Origin: DTU036 sp964346475
GTDB taxonomy: Bacteria > Bacillota > Clostridia > Peptostreptococcales > Acidaminobacteraceae
Assembly (NCBI GenBank): GCA_964346475.1
Contig: CAYFUM010000015.1
Coordinates: forward strand, 1 to 36,810
Length of the DNA stretch: 36,810 bases
Direction: 5' to 3'
Below are positions 7,818-15,641 of this stretch, piece after piece. Each line of letters starts with the position of its first letter. Position 1 is the first letter of the stretch. The position numbers were made by a program, and so were the translations under genes. The notes under the pieces are model-generated. The model saw nothing but the letters and a program-made list of their open reading frames with translations. It did no database searches and was not told the DNA's origin.

Positions 7818-8939
7818 TTATAAACCCTCCACCCTGGCTATCCTTTCAGCAAAATATGAAGTCCTAACCTTCATACGACCAGTAAATTCCGCATTGACCT
7901 CGTCGTCCCCTGTATCCACTAGAAGAGGCCTTTTGTCAAGGGAGTCAAGCTTATGCTTGGTTGCAACTATAATTATGTTATCCTTGCCTACCTTTTTTAT
8001 TACCTCTGCACTAATTTGATGGTTTCCTCTTCCAAAGATATAACCCTGGCTGCCTATGACAGTTACAACAATCTTTGCTTTATTATCTCCAATGATATCT
8101 AGAATCTCCCTTTCACTGACATCCTTACCTACAAGCTTCATATCCTTGACTACATCTATACCCAGGAGGGTATTAGGAAGTTCCATAATCTCCATTATGG
8201 GTCTAGTGGAGGTGCCCGACCCTATAATGTAATAAACATCGGGGTTTTCTTCTATCTCCTCTACAATTCTTTCAGCAATTCCAAAAAGAGTATCCCTCTC
8301 AGAAGTAGGAGCACCAGCGGTCTTAGAGACCTGGAGCAGCTCAGGTTCTAAGGGAATTCTCATTATTCCATAGAGCCTGGTAGACACCACTCCTTCTCTA
8401 AAGGCCTCCTCATCTATATCCATTACCTCTGCTTCAATTTCATCCATTGCAAGACCGGACAAAAAGTCCAGGGCAACCTTACCTGCAGCCCTAGGATGCA
8501 TGGCGAAGACGCCGGAGTGGATCTTGACTCCAGCTGGTATACCTATGACTGGCACCGAGGTCTCGATAGCTGTAAAAACATTTCTTGCTGTGCCATCGCC
8601 ACCAGCGAACATAATAAGATCGACGCCCTCTTCCTTCATCCACCTAGCAGCATCAATGGTATCACTGGGCAGGGTTCTCTCACTAACATCACCCAGAACT
8701 ATAGGGTCAAAGCCCAGCTGCCGTGCCTCATTTTCCCCCATTTCACCGGGATAGGTATAAATACTTATCCTGTCCTTCAGGGGTAGGAGCTCCTCAAGGG
8801 CCTTAATAGCCTTACCAGGAGATTCCTGAATGGCCCCTAGACTAATAGCCTTCTCTAAAATACCCTCACCATCAGTACCCTTAAGACCAACCCTTCCCCC
8901 CATACCAGCAATTGGATTGACAATTAAACCTAGCTTCAC
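7818..8939 (-). CDS. ATP-NAD kinase-like protein (AcoX/COG3199 type)
   Basis: This 373-residue protein belongs to the NAD-kinase/diacylglycerol-kinase fold group, in the branch that includes AcoX of acetoin operons. Signatures are VNPIAGMGGRVGLKGTDG near the N terminus (7-24) and FAGGDGTARN (111-120), the nucleotide-binding GGDGT motif. It begins at GTG with GGGAGG six bases upstream. No acetoin dehydrogenase genes are present; the neighbour is an amidase, so the reaction is unclear. Phosphorylation of NAD or of a small metabolite is possible. The fold assignment is firm, the function inferred. Confidence 0.82.
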   Translation of the reverse strand: MKLGLIVNPIAGMGGRVGLKGTDGEGILEKAISLGAIQESPGKAIKALEELLPLKDRISIYTYPGEMGENEARQLGFDPIVLGDVSERTLPSDTIDAARWMKEEGVDLIMFAGGDGTARNVFTAIETSVPVIGIPAGVKIHSGVFAMHPRAAGKVALDFLSGLAMDEIEAEVMDIDEEAFREGVVSTRLYGIMRIPLEPELLQVSKTAGAPTSERDTLFGIAERIVEEIEENPDVYYIIGSGTSTRPIMEIMELPNTLLGIDVVKDMKLVGKDVSEREILDIIGDNKAKIVVTVIGSQGYIFGRGNHQISAEVIKKVGKDNIIIVATKHKLDSLDKRPLLVDTGDDEVNAEFTGRMKVRTSYFAERIARVEGL

Positions 8940-9139
8940 TAAATACCTCCCAATAAAGTAATTCAGACATCCATCTATTTAAAATTAGCATAAAAAATTT
9001 GACCTGATATCCATCTAAACCAGCCTAGAATAAATATCCTTTCCCTAATCTAATTACCCTATATTTAAAGTATGTATCACTGTATATAACCCCTATCTAA
9101 GCAGCCTAGGGCTCAACTCTTAGATTACCCAGCTACAAA

Positions 9140-9168
9140 GAAAAAAACTACCCGATATATCAGGTAGT
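9140..9168 (-). terminator. Intrinsic terminator of ridA
   Basis: Arms ACTACC (9147-9152) and GGTAGT (9163-9168), with an internal self-complementary GATATATC. On the minus strand the hairpin is followed by seven T. It lies just past the RidA stop codon. Confidence 0.75.
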
Positions 9169-9174
9169 CTAGGA

Positions 9175-9552
9175 CTATTTTCTTGCTATAAGTTCAATCT
9201 CCACATCAGCCCCTAAGGGGAGTTCCAGGACTGCAACGCAGGTCCTAGCTGGATAGGGCTGGGTGAAAAACTCCTTGTAGACCTCATTCATCTCATCAAA
9301 ATACTTCATGCCTGTAAGAAAGACATTTGCCTTAACTACATCTTCTTCTCCCAGGCCCGCCTCTTCTAGAATATCAAAGAGCAGCCTAAAACACTCCCTG
9401 GTCTGGTCAGCAATGGTCTCCACAGGACCGGCAGGACTCAGAGAATTTCTAGCAGTTTGCCCAGAAATAAAGACGAGATCCCCAGAGTCCACTGCACTGG
9501 AATAGGGGCCTGATGCTGAAGATAGTTTAGATTTATATATTTTTCTAGCCAT
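9175..9552 (-). CDS. ridA: RidA-family enamine/imine deaminase
   Basis: This 125-residue protein has the usual size of RidA (YjgF/YER057c/UK114), trimeric enzymes that hydrolyse reactive enamines and imines such as 2-aminoacrylate made by PLP enzymes. Seen are GPYSSA (15-20), the NVFLTGM strand, the conserved Arg103 in PARTCVAV that binds the substrate carboxylate, and the C-terminal VEIELIA. It stands alone with its own promoter and terminator. Detoxifying imines from amino-acid breakdown fits the aminotransferases and amidases nearby. Confidence 0.93.
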   Translation of the reverse strand: MARKIYKSKLSSASGPYSSAVDSGDLVFISGQTARNSLSPAGPVETIADQTRECFRLLFDILEEAGLGEEDVVKANVFLTGMKYFDEMNEVYKEFFTQPYPARTCVAVLELPLGADVEIELIARK

Positions 9553-9590
9553 ATTTTTCTCTCCTCTTATCTATAATAATTTACTAGTTA

Positions 9591-9619
9591 ATAATAACAG
9601 ATAAACTAACCCTATTCAA
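9591..9619 (-). promoter_or_regulatory. Promoter of ridA
   Basis: On the minus strand, TTGAAT (9614-9619), a 17-base spacer and TATTAT (9591-9596), about 40 bases before the RidA start. Confidence 0.6.
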
Positions 9620-9667
9620 AAAAGACCAATAGAAACCCCGATCTAGAATTATAGTTTATTACATAAT

Positions 9668-9700
9668 AAAAAGGCCTAGAAGCTAGTCCTTCTAGGCCTT
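9668..9700 (-). terminator. Terminator of tRNA-Val
   Basis: A perfect 12-bp stem AAGGCCTAGAAG/CTTCTAGGCCTT (9671-9682 and 9689-9700) with a six-base loop, followed on the minus strand by a short T run, directly after the tRNA. Confidence 0.85.
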
Positions 9701-9704
9701 ACTC

Positions 9705-9781
9705 TGGTGTTGATGAGTGGACTCGAACCACCGACCCCCTGCATGTCAAGCAGGTACTCTAACCAGCTGAGCTACACCAAC
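9705..9781 (-). tRNA. tRNA-Val (anticodon GAC)
   Basis: On the minus strand the sequence folds as a full cloverleaf. The acceptor stem is GTTGGTG/CATCAAC (one G-U). The D arm contains AGCTCAGCTGGTTAGAGT. The anticodon stem is CCTGC/GCAGG with loop TTGACAT, giving anticodon GAC. The T loop is GGTTCGAGTCC. The discriminator is A and the 3' CCA is encoded (9705-9707). A consensus promoter lies about 30 bases upstream and a strong terminator follows. Confidence 0.95.
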
Positions 9782-9814
9782 TCATTTTGCACTGACTCTT
9801 GCCCGTGCCTAATC

Positions 9815-9843
9815 ATGATACAAGAAAAAAATGCCCTTGTCAA
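9815..9843 (-). promoter_or_regulatory. Promoter of tRNA-Val
   Basis: On the minus strand a perfect TTGACA (9838-9843), a 17-base spacer and TATCAT (9815-9820). Transcription would start about 27 bases before the mature tRNA 5' end. Confidence 0.75.
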
Positions 9844-9907
9844 TTAGAAAATCACAAGCTTAGCCCCACTGATTCAGTCCTATTTATTCTCTACTGAGGG
9901 ATCTCTC

Positions 9908-10678
9908 CTATCGGATATAGTGTCCTACCTGGTCTAGGACTTTAAAACCCAGTCTTTCATAAATCCTTCCTGCTTCGAGGTTGTCGTACTGGAGATAGAG
10001 GTCCTTGCCCTCAGAGGACAGCTCAGATACAAGGGCTTCTAGACAAAGACTGGCAAGACCCTGGTTTCTATTAGTTGGCCTGGTTGCTACCCCTACTATA
10101 AGGGCATCCCTATCAGTTTCAAAATCACTCTGGGCCAGGGAGAGAATCCTTCCCTCTTCAACAAGACAAAGTCCCCTACCTCTTTTTGTCAGGAGTTTTT
10201 CTTCCATAACTTCCTTGGGAGCAAAACTATTAAAACACTCCCTGTAAACCTCTACTACCTCCTCTAGGTCCTCAAGAACTATAGGTCTTATTCTGGAATC
10301 TAGATCGCCACTAGAGATTTCTTCTTGCCTTGATAGCCTTGAAATATAGGCGCCCGGCTTAAAGGATTTAAAGAGGCCCTTCTCATAGAAAACGTGACAA
10401 AGGGATCTAGGACCAATCATAGATTTATAATCAAGCTTTTTTATCAGCTCTACAAAAGCCTCTAGATCAAAAGCTCCCTGGGAGAAAAATTGTAGAGTCC
10501 CCGTTTTTCTAAGAAAAAGAACCGCACTTAAGTCATCATCATAATACTGGCCATATATTGATGTATAGGGTAGCTTCTTTGACTCCATTCCCAGTAGAGT
10601 AAAATAATTTCTACCAATATCCCCTCTTAAAAATTTTTTGAGCTCCTCATAATCTTCAGCAAATATTTCTTTAATCAT
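9908..10678 (-). CDS. GNAT-family N-acetyltransferase
   Basis: This 256-residue protein has a C-terminal GNAT (FR47-like) domain from about residue 128. The acetyl-CoA loop is recognisable in VGVATRPTNRNQGLASL (motif A, ending RNQGLA), followed by an ERLGFK motif near the C terminus. The N-terminal 120 residues look like a degenerate GNAT half, as in two-domain members. GCTAGGAGG precedes the ATG. It has its own promoter and stands between the tRNA and a selenoprotein gene. The acceptor molecule cannot be told from sequence. Confidence 0.85.
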   Translation of the reverse strand: MIKEIFAEDYEELKKFLRGDIGRNYFTLLGMESKKLPYTSIYGQYYDDDLSAVLFLRKTGTLQFFSQGAFDLEAFVELIKKLDYKSMIGPRSLCHVFYEKGLFKSFKPGAYISRLSRQEEISSGDLDSRIRPIVLEDLEEVVEVYRECFNSFAPKEVMEEKLLTKRGRGLCLVEEGRILSLAQSDFETDRDALIVGVATRPTNRNQGLASLCLEALVSELSSEGKDLYLQYDNLEAGRIYERLGFKVLDQVGHYIR

Positions 10679-10695
10679 AGAGACCTCCTAGCTAT

Positions 10696-10724
10696 ATTTT
10701 ACGGTTTTCTTGCCCTAATGCCAA
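10696..10724 (-). promoter_or_regulatory. Promoter of the GNAT gene
   Basis: On the minus strand, TTGGCA (10719-10724), a 17-base spacer and TAAAAT (10696-10701), just upstream of the AGGAGG site. Confidence 0.6.
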
Positions 10725-10731
10725 GTGAAAG

Positions 10732-10763
10732 ACAAAAAAAGAAGGGCTAGGCCCCTCTTCTAT
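10732..10763 (-). terminator. Terminator of the HesB-like selenoprotein gene
   Basis: A GC-rich hairpin built from AGAAG.GGGC and its complement (10740-10762), followed on the minus strand by seven T. It begins three bases past the TAA of the selenoprotein gene. Confidence 0.7.
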
Positions 10764-10765
10764 CC

Positions 10766-11080
10766 TTAGTTACAGCCGCTGCAGCTACCACAGGCACTTG
10801 GAATACCTGCCAAAGCTTCGGGTTCAACCAGGTAACCACCATCTTGATACTCTATAACAAAGCTGCCGAATTCATCATAGAAATCCTTTTGCATAACGAA
10901 TTCCTGGCCTTCAAATACAAAGCTCTCATCATTATCTTTATGCTCATCCAGAGCAAGTCCAAAACTGGGACCTGATCAGCCCATGCCCGCTAGGTATACT
11001 CTAACACAATCACCTTGTCCAGCGTTGGCTTCAATAATTTTCTTTATTTCAACCACTGTCTCTTGGTTTGTCTTAATCAT
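10766..11080 (-). CDS. HesB/IscA-like selenoprotein (in-frame TGA read as selenocysteine)
   Basis: The minus-strand frame from ATG (11078-11080, preceded by AAGGAGATAAGG) to TAA (10766-10768) encodes 104 residues if the single in-frame TGA at 10976-10978 is read as selenocysteine (residue 35). The region reads VYLAGMG-U-SGPSFGLALDE, which is where IscA/HesB proteins carry a conserved cysteine for Fe-S or iron binding. The tail ends ACGSCSGCN, giving further thiols in a CxxCxxC pattern. The protein continues in family-like sequence on both sides of the TGA, so this is not a pseudogene. HesB-like selenoproteins are a known family. A 7-bp hairpin directly after the TGA is a SECIS candidate. The role is likely Fe-S assembly or redox, not proven. 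Standard gene calling would split or miss it. Confidence 0.88.
10954..10974 (-). promoter_or_regulatory. Candidate bacterial SECIS hairpin
   Basis: In the minus-strand RNA, CAGGUCC and GGACUUG pair over 7 bp (one G-U) around the loop CAGUUUU. The stem starts two bases after the UGA codon. Bacterial SECIS elements sit inside the coding region just after UGA and bind SelB, usually through a G in the apical loop. Position and loop G fit, but no folding was run. Confidence 0.5.
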
Positions 11081-11296
11081 CCTTATCTCCTTGTTTGTAT
11101 TGGAATCTACGTTCTTCTACCCAAATATACCACAATTCACTAGGAATTGCATTTATCATTTTTTTTATAGGCTTGCTAGTATTAACTTGTTATTATTCTA
11201 AAAAAAGTAAAAAATCTACATTTGCCCTAGTATGCTTTTATGCCCTGTGCTAGGGTATATAGTAATAGAGTGTCTAACCTTAAGAGAGGGGTAGTA

Positions 11297-11641
11297 ATGA
11301 AAAAATGCAAATACTGTGGGAAAAAAATGAAGGACTCAGAACTCTTTTGCCCCCGCTGTGCCCGGGAATATAGAGAGGATTTTTTTGGAGAGAAACTCCA
11401 GGTTGACTCAGTTTTTTCAGAGGAAGATGAGCATTTAGAGGGTAAATTTAAGGCCATAGAGCTTTCTAAAAAGCCCTTTTCCAAAGAAGGTACTAGTGAA
11501 AATAAAGGCAAACAGCAAGGACCCTTTATTCTCCTAGCCTTTCTTGCCATCATAATGATAGCATCCTTTCCACCCCTAGCACCCCTACTTATATTTGTTC
11601 TTTTTGCAATAATAACTAAAAAAAATAAAGGGAGAAAATAA
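11297..11641 (+). CDS. Small zinc-ribbon membrane protein
   Basis: This 114-residue protein has an N-terminal zinc ribbon (CKYCGKKM, then CPRCARE; two CxxC pairs within residues 4-23), a charged linker, and a C-terminal hydrophobic stretch (about 77-107) with one or two membrane passes and a lysine-rich tail. The ATG at 11297 follows GAGAGGGG; an upstream in-frame start at 11240 lacks a site. The layout is shared by many small uncharacterised Firmicute proteins. It faces the convergent DsrE gene, sharing a hairpin. No function is known. Confidence 0.7.
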   Translation: MKKCKYCGKKMKDSELFCPRCAREYREDFFGEKLQVDSVFSEEDEHLEGKFKAIELSKKPFSKEGTSENKGKQQGPFILLAFLAIIMIASFPPLAPLLIFVLFAIITKKNKGRK

Positions 11642-11648
11642 TCTCCCT
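11613..11648 (-). terminator. Terminator of the lipoprotein/amidase/DsrE operon
   Basis: A 7-bp stem AGGGAGA (11629-11635) / TCTCCCT (11642-11648), followed on the minus strand by TTTATTTTTTTT. It overlaps the stop codons of both convergent genes. Confidence 0.7.
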
Positions 11649-11982
11649 AAAAGCTTATGACATCGTAGCCCTTGAGAACATAGGGTTTTACACCGGCATG
11701 GCCCATCATATCATTTAGAAGGGGTAGACCGGTTTTTTTATTCTCCTCAAGAACCCCTAAAACGCTGGAACAAGCCAGGCAAATCCCTGCTATAAGACCC
11801 TTTTCCTTTGCTTGTAGGTAGAGCTTATTCTCCTCTTCTTCCAGGACAGGTGGCAGCTTAACAGAGGCACCCTCAAAAATCACAGCTACCTCAATCCCAT
11901 CGGCGTGAAGGTCTAGCGCATTCATCAAAATATGTAGAAAACACATCTTTTCACCAGTCATTGCATAAAGTAATTTTTTCAT
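11647..11982 (-). CDS. DsrE-like small protein
   Basis: This 111-residue protein has a DsrE/YchN-like alpha-beta pattern: an MKKLLYAMTG start, a central EVAVIFEGASV strand, and GICLACSSVLGV (66-77) with C68 and C71 where the family often carries a sulfur-relay cysteine. Its ATG overlaps the amidase stop by four bases (ATGA), so the two are translationally coupled. It could bind or relay sulfur, or only be a structural relative. The family call is moderately sure; the link to an amidase is unexplained. Confidence 0.7.
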   Translation of the reverse strand: MKKLLYAMTGEKMCFLHILMNALDLHADGIEVAVIFEGASVKLPPVLEEEENKLYLQAKEKGLIAGICLACSSVLGVLEENKKTGLPLLNDMMGHAGVKPYVLKGYDVISF

Positions 11983-13382
11983 CTTTCCTCCTTTGCCAGC
12001 GCTGGTTTTCTTTCTAGGCTGGCTTGTTCATAACTATAGGCCCCAGCAATCAGGCGGCCCTCATCGAAGTTCCTTGCTAGAAATGAAATTCCTAGGGGTC
12101 TATTCTCAGATAGATAACCACAGGGCACTATGATACAGGGAAGTCCACTGACTGAAGGAAGATCACTTCTACCAGGGTAGACAAGTAAATCCAAATTATC
12201 CCTATCCATAATCATTTCAATTTTTTCTCTGGTCTTGTAGGCTAAAGTGGTCCTAAGCCTTAGATAGTCAGGGTCCTTCAGTCTATCACCAAGTTCCAGA
12301 GCTTCCTCCAGCAAGTCCTGGCCATAAACTAGACCTGTCTGCTCTTTATTATAGCTCATAATCTCCTCAAGCAGGCTAACATCACTGCTATATTCACTGA
12401 GATAGTGTTCTAAATTTCTTTTAAACTCATGGGCCAGTATTATAAGGTCATCCCTGCCCACTTCAGGAATATCATATAGGTCTACAAAGATGGCTCCCTT
12501 TTTCTCCATAATGGCTTTGGCTCTTGAGAAGAGTCTATCCTCCTCCTCACCAAATCTTGTTTTTTTAATTCCCAGGCGCATCCCCTCTAGAGCGTCCTCC
12601 TTTAAAAAACTACCATAATCCCATCTTTTATCCTCCAGTGCCCAGGTCGAGGGGTCCCTCTTATCCTCCTTGGAAATAACTGTCAGTAGCTGAGCACAGT
12701 CTGCCACAGTCCTGGCCATGGGGCCTGCTGTATCATGGGCCCTTGATATTGGGACAATACCACTTCTAGAAACCAGGCCCCTGCTGGGCTTGATTCCCAC
12801 AATTGAACTATTATGTGAAGGCCATATAATTGAACCCTTGGTCTCTGTTCCAAGAGCCAAAAGCCCGAAATTTAAAGCCATAGCCACCGCAGAACCTGTA
12901 GAAGAACCCGAAGGGGAGCTTTTTTCATTGTAGGCATGGACTACCTGGCCCCCTCTGGCAGAGTAACCGTTTTTCATCCGATTAGATGTATAATGGGAGA
13001 GCTCCGTCATGTTGGTCTTGGCCAGGATGACCGCCCCTGCTTCCCTGAGGCTTTTTACTATGAAGGCGTCCTCCTTGGCAAAATTATTTTTTAGAGCCAG
13101 TGAGCCCGCTGAGGTGTGCAGGGCATCCCCAGTGGAAATATTGTCCTTAAGAAGGATTGGAACTCCATGGAGGGGTCCTCTTTTTCTTCCCAGCATAAGC
13201 TCCCTATCCATGGCTTCTGCTATAAAAAGAGCATCAGGATTTATTTCCATGATAGTATTGTAAAAGCCATCGTATTTTCCTATGCGCTCTAAATACCAAG
13301 TGGTAAGTTTAAGACTGCTAAGCTTACCTTCATTTACCAGCTTCCAATAGCCCTTTATATCCAGTTCAAGTAGTTTGTCCAA
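11979..13382 (-). CDS. Amidase-signature family amidase
   Basis: This 467-residue protein is an amidase-signature enzyme (the GatA and peptide-amidase group), a serine hydrolase using a Ser-cisSer-Lys triad. The triad can be placed: K79 in PILLKDN, S160 in SPSGSSTGSAVAMA and S184 in GTETKGSI, with the usual 24-residue spacing between the serines. It has no glutamyl-tRNA partner genes (gatB, gatC) nearby, so a free amidase acting on small amides or peptide amides is more likely than GatA. Lys182 replaces the glycine or aspartate more common beside the nucleophile. It lies nine bases after a lipoprotein gene and overlaps DsrE, forming a three-gene operon. Confidence 0.88.
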   Translation of the reverse strand: MDKLLELDIKGYWKLVNEGKLSSLKLTTWYLERIGKYDGFYNTIMEINPDALFIAEAMDRELMLGRKRGPLHGVPILLKDNISTGDALHTSAGSLALKNNFAKEDAFIVKSLREAGAVILAKTNMTELSHYTSNRMKNGYSARGGQVVHAYNEKSSPSGSSTGSAVAMALNFGLLALGTETKGSIIWPSHNSSIVGIKPSRGLVSRSGIVPISRAHDTAGPMARTVADCAQLLTVISKEDKRDPSTWALEDKRWDYGSFLKEDALEGMRLGIKKTRFGEEEDRLFSRAKAIMEKKGAIFVDLYDIPEVGRDDLIILAHEFKRNLEHYLSEYSSDVSLLEEIMSYNKEQTGLVYGQDLLEEALELGDRLKDPDYLRLRTTLAYKTREKIEMIMDRDNLDLLVYPGRSDLPSVSGLPCIIVPCGYLSENRPLGISFLARNFDEGRLIAGAYSYEQASLERKPALAKEER

Positions 13383-13391
13383 AGCCTCCTC

Positions 13392-14234
13392 CTATCTTAA
13401 AATCTTTAGCAGCCCCTCTATCTCATCGATATAGGAGCTACCCCTTAGATTATCGTCCTTCCAAAAATAGATCTTCTTTTTTTCAGCCGCTGTGGTACCG
13501 GAAAACCTTTTCAGAGAATTTGTGTCCTTGTCCCCTATTAGTAAGATATAGTCTACTCCTAGCCTCTCTAGTTCCTGGGAGTCTAGTGAAGGCCCCTGAG
13601 CCTCCTTAACTAGGTTTTCATAACCCAGCTTGGAGAGCAGTTGTCCCAGAAGACTCCTGGCTCCCAAAGCCTTACCATCCTTTTCTATATAAATAAGTCC
13701 CTTATAATCATGCTTGAGGCTCAGCTCCTCCCATCTTCTCTCTAGATATTTAATCTCCTCCAGAGCTGCCAGATTCTTTCCTAAAGCAAGTCCTAAAATC
13801 TCAATAGCCCTGTAGATATCCCCCTGCTCCCTTATATCCAAAATAATAAGGGGCAGGCCCTTCCTATAAAATTCTTCGCTTATAATAGGATCTAGGTTGG
13901 CATCAGCAATATAGAGATCGCCATCAACAAGCTCAGACAAGATTTCCTCCATGGTATAGTTTTTTAAATTCGGATAATTCTTGAGGCTAAGTCTATTGAG
14001 TTTTCCACCCACCCTATCACTGGCTCCAAGGCTCTTAATAATATCAGCCCCTTGACTAGAAAGTAGAACTAGATTTTCAGCAGCTTCCTCTAGCCTGAGT
14101 TGTTTACCCTTCATATCTGATAGGCTTATATCTATTTGGTCTTCTTCTGCTTCTACAGGAAAGACCCTAGTATTTTCTCCTGAACAGGAACTGAGAAAAA
14201 ATAAAATAATTAATAAAAGGCCAAGCTTCTTCAT
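13392..14234 (-). CDS. Orphan periplasmic-binding lipoprotein (BtuF/FhuD-like fold)
   Basis: This 280-residue protein begins with a lipoprotein signal peptide (MKK, hydrophobic run to residue 14, lipobox LSSC with C17). The rest resembles helical-backbone metal, vitamin or siderophore-binding proteins: a first lobe with NLVLLSSQGADIIKSLGA and a second with GARSLLGQLLSKLGYENLV. It would sit outside the membrane and capture a ligand. No ABC permease or ATPase is next to it; instead it is followed by an amidase and a DsrE protein. The fold is a reasonable guess, the ligand unknown. Confidence 0.72.
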   Translation of the reverse strand: MKKLGLLLIILFFLSSCSGENTRVFPVEAEEDQIDISLSDMKGKQLRLEEAAENLVLLSSQGADIIKSLGASDRVGGKLNRLSLKNYPNLKNYTMEEILSELVDGDLYIADANLDPIISEEFYRKGLPLIILDIREQGDIYRAIEILGLALGKNLAALEEIKYLERRWEELSLKHDYKGLIYIEKDGKALGARSLLGQLLSKLGYENLVKEAQGPSLDSQELERLGVDYILLIGDKDTNSLKRFSGTTAAEKKKIYFWKDDNLRGSSYIDEIEGLLKILR

Positions 14235-14416
14235 TGTTTTGCTCCCTGGGTTTTTATATATTGTATCACAGAGAGCAAAGGCCTGCTAAGGATAGTCGGG
14301 CTCCAACCCCAAAAATCAAGAGTTAGAGAAAAGGGAGCTTTCTGAGGCCTGACCAAAAGACTATCAAGCCATGTTATTTATTTGACTATTTCTTCTAGGA
14401 CTAAAGACTTTTAACA

Positions 14417-14444
14417 TTGCATGAAATTTTTGTAGTGCTATAAT
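14417..14444 (+). promoter_or_regulatory. Promoter of ald
   Basis: TTGCAT (14417-14422), a 16-base spacer and a perfect TATAAT (14439-14444). Transcription would begin near 14451, giving a short leader before the TGGAGG site. Confidence 0.7.
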
Positions 14445-14473
14445 AATAATAACAATATTAAATGGAGGTTTTT

Positions 14474-15592
14474 ATGAGAATTGGTGTACCAAAAGAAATC
14501 AAAGATAACGAGCAGAGAGTTGCCTTAACTCCTGCAGGAGCCGCAGAACTCATCAAATTCGGTCATGAAGTATTTGTTGAAACCAATGCTGGAGTAGGAT
14601 CAGATTTCCAAGACGAACTCTACGCAGCCCAGGGTGCAAAAATTATGCCTACAGCTGCTGAAGTCTGGCAAAATGCTGATATGATCATCAAAGTAAAAGA
14701 ACCACTGGAAAATGAATATAAGTATTTCCGAGAAGATCTTATACTATTTACCTATCTCCATCTAGCCGCTGAAGAGAAGCTAACAAAAGCCCTTATGGAA
14801 TCCAAGGTCGTCTCAATAGCCTATGAAACAGTAGAACTTCCAAATAGAAGCCTACCTCTACTTACGCCCATGAGTGAAGTTGCTGGCCGCATGGCTTTAC
14901 AAGAAGGATGTACCTTCCTAGAAAAAATCAATGGAGGTAAAGGACTCCTACTTGATGGTGTGCCAGGAGTCGCTCCAGCCCATGTAGTTATTGTTGGCGC
15001 TGGTGTCGCTGGATCGGCAGCTCTGAAAAGAGCAGTAGGTGGTGGCGCTAGAGTTACCATACTTGACGTTGTCGTTGATCGTCTAAAATACCTAGGAGAG
15101 ATCTACGGTAGCCAAATTGAGACTGTCTACTCCAATAGTTTTAACCTAATGGAAGCCATGAAGACAGCAGACCTTGTTATCAGTACTGTTCTGATCCCAG
15201 GCGAGAAAGCTCCAAAGCTAGTCACTGAAGAAATGGTCAAGGCCATGCCTGACGGAGGTGTTATAGTTGACGTAGCTATAGACCAGGGTGGAACAACTGA
15301 GACAATTCAAACACCCACATCCCACAGTGATCCTGTAAGGGAAATCCACGGAATCCTGCACTACGCTGTACCAAATATTCCAGGAGCGGTTCCTAAGACA
15401 TCCACTCTTGCTCTTACCAATGTAACCCTAAGATATGCTGTTAATCTGGCAAATAAGGGTTGGAAACAAGCTGTCCTTGATGATGCAGCATTAGCTAAAG
15501 GAGTCAACGTAGTCAATGGCAAGATCACCTATCCAGGTGTTGCCAGCGCCTTTGATCTTCCCTACACAGAGCTTGCAGAGGCCATTAAATAA
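14474..15592 (+). CDS. ald: Alanine dehydrogenase
   Basis: This enzyme interconverts L-alanine and pyruvate plus ammonia with NAD. The ATG at 14474 follows TGGAGG and gives 372 residues, the standard length; the ATG at 14462 lies within the ribosome-binding site. The start MRIGVPKEIK, R15, K75 (KVKEP) and H96 (TYLHLA) match known substrate residues, and VVIVGAGVAGSAALK is the NAD-binding Rossmann loop. It has its own promoter and a strong terminator, so it is a single-gene unit. In an amino-acid-fermenting anaerobe it links alanine to pyruvate and regenerates NADH or ammonia. Confidence 0.97.
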   Translation: MRIGVPKEIKDNEQRVALTPAGAAELIKFGHEVFVETNAGVGSDFQDELYAAQGAKIMPTAAEVWQNADMIIKVKEPLENEYKYFREDLILFTYLHLAAEEKLTKALMESKVVSIAYETVELPNRSLPLLTPMSEVAGRMALQEGCTFLEKINGGKGLLLDGVPGVAPAHVVIVGAGVAGSAALKRAVGGGARVTILDVVVDRLKYLGEIYGSQIETVYSNSFNLMEAMKTADLVISTVLIPGEKAPKLVTEEMVKAMPDGGVIVDVAIDQGGTTETIQTPTSHSDPVREIHGILHYAVPNIPGAVPKTSTLALTNVTLRYAVNLANKGWKQAVLDDAALAKGVNVVNGKITYPGVASAFDLPYTELAEAIK

Positions 15593-15612
15593 TTAAAGTT
15601 CAACTAAGCTAA

Positions 15613-15640
15613 ATGGAGTAGCCAAGCTACTCCATTTTTT
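15613..15640 (+). terminator. Terminator of ald (possibly bidirectional)
   Basis: A perfect 10-bp stem ATGGAGTAGC/GCTACTCCAT (15613-15622 and 15626-15635) with a CAA loop and a T run. It lies between ald and the convergent methyltransferase gene and could also serve the latter. Confidence 0.85.
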
Positions 15641-15641
15641 A

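Noticed and set aside
9708..9781. tRNA-Asp
   Set aside because: On the transcribed (minus) strand the anticodon loop is TTGACAT, so the anticodon is GAC (Val); GTC is only seen on the opposite strand.
10976..10978. In-frame TGA as a nonsense mutation (pseudogene)
   Set aside because: Family-like sequence continues on both sides with no other damage, the TGA replaces the conserved cysteine position, and a hairpin follows; selenocysteine explains it better.
10983..11201. Plus-strand open frame of 72 codons across the HesB-like selenoprotein start
   Set aside because: It is antisense to the selenoprotein and its leader, has no ribosome-binding site and no family resemblance.
11227..11553. Minus-strand frame of 108 codons opposite the zinc-ribbon protein
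   Set aside because: It is a shadow of the plus-strand gene, which has the better start site and recognisable CxxC pairs.
11979..13382. GatA subunit of the Glu-tRNA amidotransferase
   Set aside because: No gatB or gatC nearby and it is linked to a lipoprotein and DsrE gene; a stand-alone amidase is more likely.
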